Source: Alteromonas antoniana (lineage in GTDB: Bacteria > Pseudomonadota > Gammaproteobacteria > Enterobacterales > Alteromonadaceae). From it: 64,000 nucleotides of DNA. A program made the translations under genes and the position numbers. The stretch's first letter is position 1. Each line of letters opens with the position of its first letter. Of this stretch, positions 53,671 to 62,883 are shown one piece after another. The stretch covers positions 1 to 64,000 of the forward strand of contig NZ_JAESDH010000021.1 of NCBI RefSeq assembly GCF_019249295.1, given 5' to 3'. The notes beneath the pieces are model-generated. The model was not told where the DNA came from. It was given only the letters and a program-made list of their open reading frames with translations, and searched no databases.

Positions 53671-54882
53671 TCAATTCTCAAGAAAAGCGCGCAGGGCGTC
53701 TGCCTGCTCCTTAATATCAACCACACCCTCAAGGTGTCCAAATGACCCTTTGAGAGTATCAAACGTACTGTCTGTGCCTCGCGCTATGAGCATGTCGTGG
53801 GTGTCGCGGGCAAGGTAAGGCATAAGTAGCAAGTCGGATTCAGCGGGCAGGAAAAAGGTTTTGGCTTTCACATTGGCCAGCCCGGTTTTTAAATCCTCAT
53901 TGTGACCGGCAACATATAACTGACAGGCGCGAACCAGATACAGCAGGTGGTTGGCATCCATTTTCTGGGCGCGGCTCGCTGCGCGATCGAATAACCACTT
54001 TACAATACTGTGGGATGCGCGAATATCGTTCAGCGGTGCATCCTCAAGTGCGCTGTAGCCAAGACTTTCTCCCTGCGTCGCAAAGTACTCAGGATGTAAT
54101 GCTTGTTGCGTGATGAGCGCCAGCGACGCGGCCAGTCCCTCGTTGGGGGCGGTGTCGCGGGTATAGTTGCCATCGTTCCAGTTTTTGTCCAGGCGGATAG
54201 GCATTGCCCATTGTTCAAGGGCCGCTGTGGTCCAGGCGTCGCTCTGGCCAGCACCAATTACTGATACCATTCGTGGTACCCAGTCTGGGTAGGCGGCTGC
54301 CCAGTCAAGCGCCTGCATTGACCCCATTGACGGGCCTACCACAGCGTGTAGCCTCTCGATGCCCAAACTCTCCAGCACGGCTTTCTGCACATTCACAAAG
54401 TCACGGATGGTAACTACCGGAAAATCCAGCCCGTAGGGCTTGCCAGTATCCGGATTAATAGTAGCAGGGCCGGTTGTGATTACGTTTTCATCATAGGCAT
54501 TCAGGTTAGCCAGCGAGTCCACGCTCACCACAAAAAAGCGGTTGGTGTCGATAGCTTTGCCCGGGCCGATGATGGCGTCCCAGTAGCCCAGAGCAGCATC
54601 GTCTATTGCGTATTTGCCGGCAGCATGAGAGGAGCCTGAAAAATAGTGGGTAATAAGAATGACATTGTCTTTGGCGTCATTCAGTTCCCCGTAGCTTTCC
54701 CAGCCTACGTTAACGTTTTTAATGGTTTTGCCACCGAACGTAGTAAATGTAGGCAGCGTGAAGCGCTGTTTTTCAACCAGCAGTGTATCGTCTGTGGCAG
54801 ATGACTGCGCGGTAGCGCAGCCACTTAACAGCCATAGCAGACAAGTCAGAGCCCAAATAAAAGCGGCAGGGCGACGAGACAT
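53671..54882 (-). CDS. MetX-like alpha/beta hydrolase lipoprotein (putative esterase)
   Basis: A 403-residue lipoprotein (lipobox LLSGC, Cys22) with the homoserine-acetyltransferase fold. The nucleophile elbow is GPSMGSMQ (Ser185), and the Asp and His lie in LPAESDLLL and GSFGHLEG. True MetX is a cytoplasmic acyltransferase without a lipobox. This exported form in a hydroxybutyrate gene cluster is better explained as an esterase, perhaps for 3-hydroxybutyrate oligomers. AAGGAGAG precedes the ATG; the permease gene ends 11 bp upstream. Confidence 0.8.
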   Translation of the reverse strand: MSRRPAAFIWALTCLLWLLSGCATAQSSATDDTLLVEKQRFTLPTFTTFGGKTIKNVNVGWESYGELNDAKDNVILITHYFSGSSHAAGKYAIDDAALGYWDAIIGPGKAIDTNRFFVVSVDSLANLNAYDENVITTGPATINPDTGKPYGLDFPVVTIRDFVNVQKAVLESLGIERLHAVVGPSMGSMQALDWAAAYPDWVPRMVSVIGAGQSDAWTTAALEQWAMPIRLDKNWNDGNYTRDTAPNEGLAASLALITQQALHPEYFATQGESLGYSALEDAPLNDIRASHSIVKWLFDRAASRAQKMDANHLLYLVRACQLYVAGHNEDLKTGLANVKAKTFFLPAESDLLLMPYLARDTHDMLIARGTDSTFDTLKGSFGHLEGVVDIKEQADALRAFLEN

Positions 54883-54893
54883 ACATTCTCTCC

Positions 54894-56189
54894 TTAGAAA
54901 ATACTAAACAGGGCGATGGCCATCGCCAGACCAATCAGCGGCACCACAACCGTAAGTGCTGCCACCGAACCGTACGCGGCTTTATGCGTCTCGTGACAGA
55001 TAGCACGAATAGTGGTGACAACATAGCCGTTGTGCGGCAGAGAGTCCAATGCGCCGGAGGAAATAGCAACAATACGGTGAAGCTCTTCCGGCTCGACGCC
55101 ACGGTCCAGATAATGCGGGCCAACCAATGGCAGTACAATAGCCTGACCGCCAGATGCCGAACCGGTAAGACCGGCAATCACACTGACCGCAATCGCCGCG
55201 CCGATAAGCTCATTGCCGGGGATGTGCGTCATGATCTCTACCGTTTGCTGAAACGCCTCAGTGTTTTTTGCTATCGCACCAAAACCCACCACAGCCGCGG
55301 TGTTACCAATGGCGACCAGTGCGCCCGTAGTGCCCAGATTCACGGCCTTGGGTAAGTCGTGAAAGTGCGAGAAGTTAATTGCCATCAGTGACAGTACGCC
55401 ACCGGTTAACGCGACTATCAGTGCCATGTGACCAAGCGCATCATGTAACAGGAACGACAACACCAGCACTACCAGCAGAGGAATAAGACCGGTGATGGGG
55501 TGAGGGTAGTCTCGCTCCGGAATTTCCGGATCGGTTTCACGGGCTTCAAAATGCTCACCATTGGCAACAGCTTTGCCAATCATGCGCTTAAGCCACCAAT
55601 AGCCGAAGCAGGCCATGAATACTGCAACTACCAGACTGACTTCCCACGCCGCAAACGGTGACGTACCTAAGTACTTAATGGGGATCCAGTTCTGAATTTC
55701 CGGTGAACCGGCAGATGTCATGGTGAAGGTTACCGAGCCAAAGGCCATGGTTGCCGGAATAAAGCGACGGGGCAGGTTGGCATCTTTAAACAGACTCAGC
55801 GCCATCGGATACACCGAGAACGCCACAACGAACAAACTTACGCCGCCGTAGGTGAGAATGGCACAGGCTAAAACAACAGCCAGTACGGCTTGTTTAAAGC
55901 CGAGTTTGTCAATAATCCAGCGCGCCACTGAGTCAGCAGCGCCCGTGTCTTCCATGAATTTACCGAACAATGCGCCAAGTAAAAACATAAAGAACCAGGA
56001 CGCAATAAAGCCGGTGAACCCGCTCATGTAAGTTTCGACAAAGTTTGTGTCACCCACGAACATGGGAATATGATTAGTCAGCGCCACGATTAATGCGCAA
56101 AGTGGTGCGGCAATGAATAAATTCATTCCCCTTATGGTCAGCACAATAAGTAAAAACAATCCGCCGACCAGGCCGATCAAACTTAACAT
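54894..56189 (-). CDS. GntP family permease
   Basis: A 431-residue inner-membrane protein with about 12 hydrophobic segments. GntP-type features are the N-terminal LIGLVGGLFLLIVLTIRGMNLFIAAPL, FGKFMEDTGAADSVARWI, and the C-terminal TGSASGGQAIVLPLVGPHY with SSGALDSLPHNGYVVTTI. The family imports gluconate and other hydroxy acids by proton symport. In this operon the likely substrate is 3-hydroxybutyrate. It is the first gene of the minus-strand operon, divergent from the TonB receptor, with AAGGA before the ATG. Confidence 0.88.
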   Translation of the reverse strand: MLSLIGLVGGLFLLIVLTIRGMNLFIAAPLCALIVALTNHIPMFVGDTNFVETYMSGFTGFIASWFFMFLLGALFGKFMEDTGAADSVARWIIDKLGFKQAVLAVVLACAILTYGGVSLFVVAFSVYPMALSLFKDANLPRRFIPATMAFGSVTFTMTSAGSPEIQNWIPIKYLGTSPFAAWEVSLVVAVFMACFGYWWLKRMIGKAVANGEHFEARETDPEIPERDYPHPITGLIPLLVVLVLSFLLHDALGHMALIVALTGGVLSLMAINFSHFHDLPKAVNLGTTGALVAIGNTAAVVGFGAIAKNTEAFQQTVEIMTHIPGNELIGAAIAVSVIAGLTGSASGGQAIVLPLVGPHYLDRGVEPEELHRIVAISSGALDSLPHNGYVVTTIRAICHETHKAAYGSVAALTVVVPLIGLAMAIALFSIF

Positions 56190-56377
56190 AATGGTTTTTC
56201 CTTACAAAAAATCTGTGACCGCAGATCTTCAGGAACGCTGCAAATTGTGGATGCATAAAGAGAAATTGCCCATAGTACGATGGTACTACATACGGATTCA
56301 GGGAACTGACATACATTACATACCGACCGCACCCTTCAGTTATCGACATTAAATATTTAGAAGAATAGGGACACGTT

Positions 56378-58678
56378 ATGTCATACACACAGAAGAAAAC
56401 ACATCGCTTCAATCGCTCGCTTTGTGCCGCTGCTGTTGCCACAGCTTGCCTGGCAGCACCGGTTGCAATGGCTCAGGAAAATACCGATGAAGAAGCCAAA
56501 GGCAAACTGGAGCGCATTGAGGTAACAGCACGTAAAACGGTTGAATCACTGCAGGAAACGCCGGTAGCAATTACCTCTATTGGCGCAATGGAGCTGGGCG
56601 AGAAGGGCATTGAAGTACTTACCGAAGTACAGCAGTTCTCTCCAAACACTACGCTTCAGACCAGCCGGGGAACTAACTCTACACTTACCGCGTTTATCCG
56701 CGGTCTGGGTCAACAGGATCCGTTATGGGGTTATGAGCCTGGTGTGGGTATTTATGTCGATGACGTGTATATCGCACGTCCACAGGGTGCAGTATTAGAT
56801 TTATTGGACGTTCAGCGCATCGAAGTGCTGCGTGGTCCTCAGGGAACGTTGTACGGTAAAAACACCATTGGTGGTGCGGTGAAGTATGTCACCAAAGAAA
56901 TGTCCGGCGACCCGCAATTTACAGCGCAGGCTACCGTGGGTAGTTATAATCAGCGCGATGTTAAACTTACCGGTCAGTATCCACTGGTAGAAGACACCGT
57001 TTACCTGGGTGTGGGCTACGCTAATCTGAACCGTGACGGCTTTGGTGAGTACCTGATTTCCGCACTGGACGGGCAGGATAAAGAAAACTACAACAAAGAC
57101 CTGTGGGCAGCGCGCCTGACACTGGAAGTGCACCCTACAGATGATTTGTTCTTCCGCCTGGGCTGGGACAAAACCGAAGACACATCCAATGCAAAAGGCG
57201 GATACCGTCTTATCCCCAGTATTCTGACCGATGCCCCTGTGCCGGACTCAAAATATGACTCTTACACCAGCCTGCCAACCTGGAACAAAGTCGAGCTGGA
57301 AGGCTACAACTGGATGGTTCGCTACGACATGTCGGATGCGCTGGAGCTGAAATACATCGGCTCACACCGTGAAAGCTATTCTCCGACGAACATCGATTTC
57401 GATAACACGCAGCTGCCTATTTTTGACGTACCGGCTGAGTATGATGACTCGAATGATACTCACGAATTGCAGGCGAATTACCTGGGTGAGAACTTTACCC
57501 TGGTATCAGGTCTTTATTATTACGATGGTGAGTCGTGCGGTAACTTCGATGCGGTATTAGGTATTTTGGGCCAGTCGCTGGGCGCAACGGGTCTGACCCG
57601 CGAAGTCACAGGCTGTAACAACTCAGAAAGCTGGGCAGCCTATACGCAGTTAAACTACGACATTAATGATCAGTTGTCGGTTTCTGTGGGTGCCCGCTAC
57701 ACCGACGAAGAGAAAACCGCATTTGTTAACAACGGCCTGGTATTTGCCAACGTTTATCCTTACTCAGGCTGGATAGACGGCTATGTACGTCCTGACGGCG
57801 AACTGGTACCGCAGGTGCTGGGTACAGATACCAACGGTGACGATGTGCTTGATGCCCCTGCTGTAGAAAGCTGGTCTCGCTTCACGCCACGTCTGGGTGT
57901 GGAATATCAGATGAACGATGACACTATGTTCTTCGCCAGTTACTCACAAGGCTTCAAGTCAGGCACATTCAACCCGCGTGCACAAACGAACGAGCCAGGC
58001 GTTTCTCCTGAGATCGTAGACAGCGTTGAAGTGGGTATGAAGAGCGACCTGACGGACACCTTCCGTCTGAACGCGACCTTGTTCTCATACGATCATAAAG
58101 ATCGCCAGTACATCGGTATTGAAGGTGACCTGTCTGACCCGACCGCGCTTGACCAGCGTCTGCGCAACGCCGCAGAAACTGCCGCGAAAGGGTTAGAACT
58201 GGAAATGACCTGGGTAGCAACAGACAACCTGCAATTTGATGTGGCCTACGGTTACATCGATTTTGAAATCAAAGAAAACAACGCCGTACCACCGCTTATC
58301 GGTCTGGCAAGCACACCGGAAAATACCTTTAACGTAGGTGCAAACTACCAGATGGTAACAGATTTCGGCGACCTGATTTTCAATGCAAACTATTACTATC
58401 GCGGCGATTATCTGTTGTTTGAAACCAGTGACCTGATTGAGCAGGACGGTTACGGGCTGGTTAACTTCTCAGTTCGCTGGGAAAGTGTGGAAGGTGACTG
58501 GTACGCTGGTCTGCATGGTAAAAACCTTACCGATGAAGAATATCTGGTTGGGGGATATGACTTCGTAACCATCGGTGAAGACGGCAGCTATGGTCCGGGT
58601 CTGGGTGGCGACACTACCCTGATTGGCTACTATGGCGACCCACGTACTGTTCACCTGACAGTGGGCTATCGCTTCTGA
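56378..58678 (+). CDS. TonB-dependent outer-membrane receptor
   Basis: A 766-residue receptor. A signal peptide (about 1-32, ending VAMAQ) leads to a plug domain with a TonB-box region around LERIEVTARKTVESLQETPVAI, and RVEVLRGPQGTLYGKNTIGGAV-type plug end (IEVLRGPQGTLYG). The 22-strand barrel ends with the C-terminal aromatic residue (VHLTVGYRF). It imports a bulky substrate using TonB energy. Its divergent position next to the depolymerase operon suggests uptake of hydroxybutyrate oligomers or similar carbon compounds; no siderophore genes are nearby. Confidence 0.92.
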   Translation: MSYTQKKTHRFNRSLCAAAVATACLAAPVAMAQENTDEEAKGKLERIEVTARKTVESLQETPVAITSIGAMELGEKGIEVLTEVQQFSPNTTLQTSRGTNSTLTAFIRGLGQQDPLWGYEPGVGIYVDDVYIARPQGAVLDLLDVQRIEVLRGPQGTLYGKNTIGGAVKYVTKEMSGDPQFTAQATVGSYNQRDVKLTGQYPLVEDTVYLGVGYANLNRDGFGEYLISALDGQDKENYNKDLWAARLTLEVHPTDDLFFRLGWDKTEDTSNAKGGYRLIPSILTDAPVPDSKYDSYTSLPTWNKVELEGYNWMVRYDMSDALELKYIGSHRESYSPTNIDFDNTQLPIFDVPAEYDDSNDTHELQANYLGENFTLVSGLYYYDGESCGNFDAVLGILGQSLGATGLTREVTGCNNSESWAAYTQLNYDINDQLSVSVGARYTDEEKTAFVNNGLVFANVYPYSGWIDGYVRPDGELVPQVLGTDTNGDDVLDAPAVESWSRFTPRLGVEYQMNDDTMFFASYSQGFKSGTFNPRAQTNEPGVSPEIVDSVEVGMKSDLTDTFRLNATLFSYDHKDRQYIGIEGDLSDPTALDQRLRNAAETAAKGLELEMTWVATDNLQFDVAYGYIDFEIKENNAVPPLIGLASTPENTFNVGANYQMVTDFGDLIFNANYYYRGDYLLFETSDLIEQDGYGLVNFSVRWESVEGDWYAGLHGKNLTDEEYLVGGYDFVTIGEDGSYGPGLGGDTTLIGYYGDPRTVHLTVGYRF

Positions 58679-58807
58679 TAGCCGACGGGCGGTGTTGCCG
58701 CCTTCATTAACGCCTGGCAGGCCAGCACCGGGTTGTGTGTTCCGCGGTCCTGGCCGGCTGGCGTGATGAGAACTTGCCGGATATTGTTCCGGTTATTCAA
58801 CGCAGAG

Positions 58808-58832
58808 AAAAGGTGGCAGTCGCCACCTTTTT
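58808..58832 (+). terminator. Intrinsic terminator between the TonB receptor and regulator genes
   Basis: A perfect 9-bp stem AAAGGTGGC/GCCACCTTT with a 4-base loop and T-run lies 130 bp after the receptor stop codon. Confidence 0.88.
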
Positions 58833-58898
58833 GCGTACACGGGGGCAAAGCGCTATGATGCCCCCATAATAACGATAACAACCCTGAATGAACCCTCT

Positions 58899-59540
58899 AT
58901 GCAAGCGAAAGTGCTGATAGCAGACGACCATCCTTTGTTTCGTGCCGCCATGCGCCAGGCGCTGGCAGATATCGTCGGCGATGAGATAACGGAAGCCTCC
59001 AGCTTTGAGCAGGCCCGCCAATCTTTGCTTGATGATGACGATATTGAACTGGTGTTTCTTGACTTGAATATGCCTGGCAATGAAGGGCTCACAGGCTTAA
59101 GTGAGCTTCGTACACAATTCCCCAGCGTGCTGGTGGTGATTGTTTCAGCAGAAGAAAATCCGGTTGTGATCCGTAATGCCATCGCGCTGGGTTCCAGTGG
59201 CTACATTCCCAAATCCACTCCCTTACCGGTGATTTCCGAAGCGGTGAATCAAATTCTGGAAGGCGAGCAGTGGTTGCCGCCGGGCCTGGATGAATCTTTA
59301 CCTGAGTACGAAAGTGAGCACGAAAAGCAATTCGCTGAAAAGCTGGCACAACTGACGCCACACCAGTTCAAAGTTTTGAAAATGATGGCAGAAGGACTGC
59401 TTAACAAACAAATTGCTTATGAACTGGATATCTCAGAATCTACGGTAAAGCAGCACGTGTCAGCAGTGTTGCGAAAGCTTGGCGTTATCAATCGCACCAA
59501 AGCTGGCATTATTTTCAAACAGGTTATGGATGGCGATTAA
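58899..59540 (+). CDS. NarL/LuxR family response regulator
   Basis: A 213-residue regulator. The receiver has acidic D9-D10, phospho-acceptor Asp55 (VFLDLNMPG) and Lys near 104 (SGYIPKSTP). The LuxR helix-turn-helix is GLLNKQIAYELDISESTVKQHVSAVLRKL. No partner kinase lies in the window. Its position beside the depolymerase/receptor locus makes it the likely regulator of that locus. Confidence 0.92.
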   Translation: MQAKVLIADDHPLFRAAMRQALADIVGDEITEASSFEQARQSLLDDDDIELVFLDLNMPGNEGLTGLSELRTQFPSVLVVIVSAEENPVVIRNAIALGSSGYIPKSTPLPVISEAVNQILEGEQWLPPGLDESLPEYESEHEKQFAEKLAQLTPHQFKVLKMMAEGLLNKQIAYELDISESTVKQHVSAVLRKLGVINRTKAGIIFKQVMDGD

Positions 59541-59683
59541 CCCACGCGCGAGCCAGCTCAGCACTCAGGTTGGAAATAACAGGCATATAGAAAAGTCAGG
59601 CGCAGTGAGTGGTCAAAAATAGAAATGCTTTTTGAGACCAAAACCGCTACCTCTGTTCAATTCATTAATTAATACGGATTGGT

Positions 59684-60202
59684 TTAATCCAAGCGCCGCA
59701 CGCCAGCAAGTAAATTACCAGAGCAACTGCTGCCATGTAATACTGAAATATCTCCCGTAGTCTCAAGCACAACGGCGCGCACGTCAGCAAAATCAAGCAC
59801 ATTAGCTTCGCGTAATTTAGCCACCAGATCACTTTCAGCTACGCGCGTTTGTTTTAACGCATGATGCAGAACAACCCCATCCCGCATAAGTAAAACAGGA
59901 CTATTCTGCATTATCTGCTCAAAATTATCGGAAGATTTACGGATCCTGGCAGTGGTATATTGCACAATAAACAATGTTGCCATCGCCACAATGGCTTGCA
60001 GATAACTTTGCCAGTTACTCACCTGACTAGCACTGGCCAGCAGCGACCCGATAGCAACGGTCATGACGAAGTCGAAACTGGTCATTTTAGAAAATGAGCG
60101 CAAGCCGTTTATCCGAACCAGTAAGACAACCCAGAACATAGCAATAGCGGTCAATGCTAATCCTCGCAGTATTACGTCCAAGGTCGTGTCTGAAACAAAC
60201 AT
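59684..60202 (-). CDS. YetF/DUF421 family membrane protein
   Basis: A 172-residue protein with three N-terminal hydrophobic segments (about 10-30, 45-60, 65-85), including the DUF421 stretch VVLLVRINGLRSFSKMTSFDFVMTVAIGSLLAS. A cytoplasmic domain follows (NSPVLLMRDGVVLHHALKQTRVAESDLVAKLRE). The function is unknown. ATG 60202 has AGAGGAG upstream; the longer frame adds 17 residues. It is an isolated gene. Confidence 0.88.
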   Translation of the reverse strand: MFVSDTTLDVILRGLALTAIAMFWVVLLVRINGLRSFSKMTSFDFVMTVAIGSLLASASQVSNWQSYLQAIVAMATLFIVQYTTARIRKSSDNFEQIMQNSPVLLMRDGVVLHHALKQTRVAESDLVAKLREANVLDFADVRAVVLETTGDISVLHGSSCSGNLLAGVRRLD

Positions 60203-60773
60203 ATCTTTCTCCTCTGATTGGCCTTGGGAAGATGCCAATAAGTCTATAGTCACTTAGCGAGTCCTGAAACATGCAGTTGCAAGACAGGGGGCGGCGGAAT
60301 GGCAGTAGCCCTTGCTAAGAAACCTAACGCTGTAAATATGTGCTTCAGGGCCGGCCCTTCGGCTTACAGACAAGCACCTACTCGTCGTTGGACTTGTTTA
60401 ACTTAATCCAGCGGGCCTGCAAAAGACCGCCCTGATTAGTCATCTGGCTGTACACCTTAGCGACCTTAGACTTATTCGTATCTTCTTTTACTGTAGTCGA
60501 TCATTGCATATTGCATGATGACAATTGACGATAGCAAGAAAGGGGCCACGGTCGGCAGGTAATTAGCAGGCACACTTCATGCACATGCAAAGGTATACGT
60601 AACACACGTGTGGAAATAGGAACCCCTGCGATACCAGAATAACGGCACTGACTAGTGTTAATGCAAACCGGGGCAGTGACGTTGCCGGTTTGATAAACGT
60701 AAACTATTCATAGTTGGTGGAATACCTTCACAGTGCATGTGTAGGTCGCCATAAAAACTCAAGGTCAAACATA
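60203..60773. other. 571-bp intergenic region, no gene seen
   Basis: It separates two divergently read genes. No frame with a ribosome site and no RNA fold was recognised. TTGATAAACG near 60690 and TATTCA near 60706 are too close to be called a promoter. Confidence 0.4.
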
Positions 60774-61619
60774 ATGGAAACAAATTCTGTAGATACTAAC
60801 GCTGAGCCGAGAGCATCTTCTTTAGGCGACATAAATAAATTGTTTCATCAACTGTATGCTGAAAAGACAAACGCAGTACGAAAGCAAGTTGACGAAGGCG
60901 ATATCTTGCTTCTTTGTCGGATGGATAACCGCCTGATTTTAAAAGCGGGTTCTGACGTTAAAGAATTCACAATTAACGGTGACTATTATCATTCTCTTAA
61001 AGCACTGGCTCACTCGACGCTTGCAGTATTTTACATGATTATGAATTCGACCAGTGACACCACTCTCAATGAGGTTTCCCTATGGGTAAATCAAATAGAG
61101 CAAGATGATACCTCGCAAATAGCTAGCCGAATTGTGTCGATTACGCGAAAACTAGTGACCTCAATTAAGGGGCATCAAAATAATAGTCATTCTGCGATAA
61201 CCGATTATCAACGAGAGTTAGAGCCGGTGTATGCAGAACTTTTGATGCTGTCAGCAAAAGACGAGTTGACGATATTGGTCGACACGTTAAATCACATAAA
61301 ACGGGATTATGATTATGCCAGCAGTAACACTTTTCTGGTTACCCTCGGGGGGCATCAACCAAGATATAAGGAGCTGTCCACGCTTATTTTTACACGCTGG
61401 TTTAGGGAACAGTTTTCACATGTAGTTGATACCAACCACTATGTCAGATATTGCGAGGGTGGCTCCAGCCTGGACGATGCGGTAAATCTGGTTGTCACAG
61501 CGATTACCGACCGCCAGTTAGGGAATTCAATGGTGGGGTCGGCCGTATCCCTGAACCAGGATGTTTTAGGCATTGTTGCTAATAAAGCAATAGACTTGTT
61601 TTGGCCAGACGAAGAGTAA
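60774..61619 (+). CDS. Protein of unknown function, 281 residues
   Basis: I do not recognise this cytoplasmic protein. It has no signal peptide or membrane helix. It is predicted largely helical with polar, acidic composition (SSLGDINKLFHQLYAEKTNAV, LYWVNQIEQDD-type helices). It contains one LVTLGGHQPRYKELSTLIFTRWFREQF block and a C-terminal VVTAITDRQLGNSMVGSAVSLNQDVLGIV. ATG 60774 was chosen over an upstream ATG because AAGG lies about 10 bases before it. It is convergent with the DUF1989/YqcI pair, with 14 bp between stop codons, so a functional link is possible but unproven. Confidence 0.65.
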   Translation: METNSVDTNAEPRASSLGDINKLFHQLYAEKTNAVRKQVDEGDILLLCRMDNRLILKAGSDVKEFTINGDYYHSLKALAHSTLAVFYMIMNSTSDTTLNEVSLWVNQIEQDDTSQIASRIVSITRKLVTSIKGHQNNSHSAITDYQRELEPVYAELLMLSAKDELTILVDTLNHIKRDYDYASSNTFLVTLGGHQPRYKELSTLIFTRWFREQFSHVVDTNHYVRYCEGGSSLDDAVNLVVTAITDRQLGNSMVGSAVSLNQDVLGIVANKAIDLFWPDEE

Positions 61620-61633
61620 AATCGCGACCGAAG

Positions 61634-62215
61634 TCAGTCTGAAATCACATATTCAATAGGCTTGTAAGTAAAGTTATTCGACTCACCCGCTGAGCAGGCG
61701 GTTAACCCCACAATTAAATCCATTTTCGCTTCAAATATTGTGAAATCACCCGCTTTGCTGGTAGGAGGTAACACCGATATTTTACCCTCCGGAGAAATGT
61801 CCACGTTCATAAAAATGTTAAACGTGGTATTGATATCTTCTTCAGGAATGTCGTAGTTAGAAAATGCGCTTGCCAGGTTGCCATGACATCCCGGAACTGG
61901 CTTTTCGTCGGGATAAAAATGTTTAAAGGTATCGACGCTGCATGGTGTCAACAAAAAATCGTGGCTTTCTACGGTGTCCTCTACGATTTCTAACATTATA
62001 TTGCTGCGGTTAGAATACAGTGCGGCGCCTTTTTTGAATTCTACACTTTCGTTGTAATCCAGCGAGCGACCCGAAGACAAATATTCTTTCTTATCGATGG
62101 CATTAAAACAATATATGTCGGACACCTGTTCTCCCTCAGGATCAATGACCTTGAGTTTCTGTCCTTTTTTTAAGATGAAAGCAGTGCCGCTTCGTGGTGA
62201 AATTCGTGTAGTCAT
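61634..62215 (-). CDS. DUF1989 (urea-carboxylase-associated) family protein
   Basis: A 193-residue cytoplasmic protein matching DUF1989: GTAFILKKGQKLKVIDPEGEQVSDIYCFNA at the start, SGRSLDYN, and the later FNIFMNVDISPEGK with SKAGDFTIFEAKMDLIVGLTACSAGE. Cys residues in LLTPCSVD and LTACSAGE and His in HFYP/CHGN are typical of the family. Known members form carboxyguanidine deiminase next to urea carboxylase. No urea carboxylase gene is present here. AAGGAGG inside the upstream gene and an ATGA overlap show tight coupling to the YqcI/YcgG gene. Confidence 0.88.
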   Translation of the reverse strand: MTTRISPRSGTAFILKKGQKLKVIDPEGEQVSDIYCFNAIDKKEYLSSGRSLDYNESVEFKKGAALYSNRSNIMLEIVEDTVESHDFLLTPCSVDTFKHFYPDEKPVPGCHGNLASAFSNYDIPEEDINTTFNIFMNVDISPEGKISVLPPTSKAGDFTIFEAKMDLIVGLTACSAGESNNFTYKPIEYVISD

Positions 62216-62883
62216 GATATGGCCTCCTTATTTGCCTTGAATGGGCATTCCCACGTTTCTTCTAGTTCCCGCCCGCTGTACTGCAGTGCCTCAGAGTCTT
62301 CGCCGTGATCCTTCAGCATCGGGTTCTTCGAGCCACAATATTGTTCGTCCCTTTGATGGATGTGAGAACGTATTTGCTCAAACTTGCCGCGCTCCCGTAA
62401 CCGCTCGAACTGACTATGCAGGTTAAACACAATAGCAGGATATTGAAACTGTCTGCTCTTACGACTGCTATGAGGATTCAGACCAATCACAAAGAACGCC
62501 TGACCACCCAGGCTAAAACTAAAGTTACCGTTGTGGGGATTAGCACTTACTCTGCTATCCCAGCCATAAAGTTTGCTGTCAACGTTGTGAAGGGACTGTA
62601 GCTTGGTCCATAACGCTTTTTCGAAGCAGTTTTCACTCATTTCACGTGACTCATCAAACACAGCGACGAAAGAAGAATACATGTCGGCGTCGATATTGAA
62701 GTTTTCAATAAAACTGTAAATATTGGTTAGTAAATCAATATCATGTGCGTTGCTGTTCATATCTCCGCATCGCAAGACCGAAATGTTGTCTTTATTCAAT
62801 GCCGTTTTCGCCCCAATACATGGGAAGTCGTGTTGGCCGACAAATTGAGTAAATTCATTCTCAATGTTTACAAACTGGTTCAT
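62212..62883 (-). CDS. YqcI/YcgG family heme-dependent oxygenase-like protein (GntA/DcsA related)
   Basis: A 223-residue cytoplasmic protein with the YqcI/YcgG pattern: FPCIGAKTAL, WTKLQSLHNVD, DPSGGNFSFSLGG-like (NPHNGNFSFSLGGQAFFVIGLNP), HPSSRKSR-like NPHSSRKSRQFQYPAIVFNLH, IHQRDEQYCGSKNPML and the C-terminal LQYSGRELEETWECPF. Characterised relatives are heme-dependent N-hydroxylases acting on arginine (DcsA, D-cycloserine pathway) or an enduracididine (GntA, guanitoxin pathway). The substrate here is not known. GGGAG lies 6-7 bases before the ATG. It is the first gene of a two-gene unit with DUF1989; no other biosynthetic genes are seen. Confidence 0.85.
   Translation of the reverse strand: MNQFVNIENEFTQFVGQHDFPCIGAKTALNKDNISVLRCGDMNSNAHDIDLLTNIYSFIENFNIDADMYSSFVAVFDESREMSENCFEKALWTKLQSLHNVDSKLYGWDSRVSANPHNGNFSFSLGGQAFFVIGLNPHSSRKSRQFQYPAIVFNLHSQFERLRERGKFEQIRSHIHQRDEQYCGSKNPMLKDHGEDSEALQYSGRELEETWECPFKANKEAIS

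Noticed and set aside
59671..59690. Possible second MITE end (CGGATTGGT motif)
   Set aside because: Similarity to the 31-bp terminal repeat does not extend beyond about nine bases and no partner end is found nearby.
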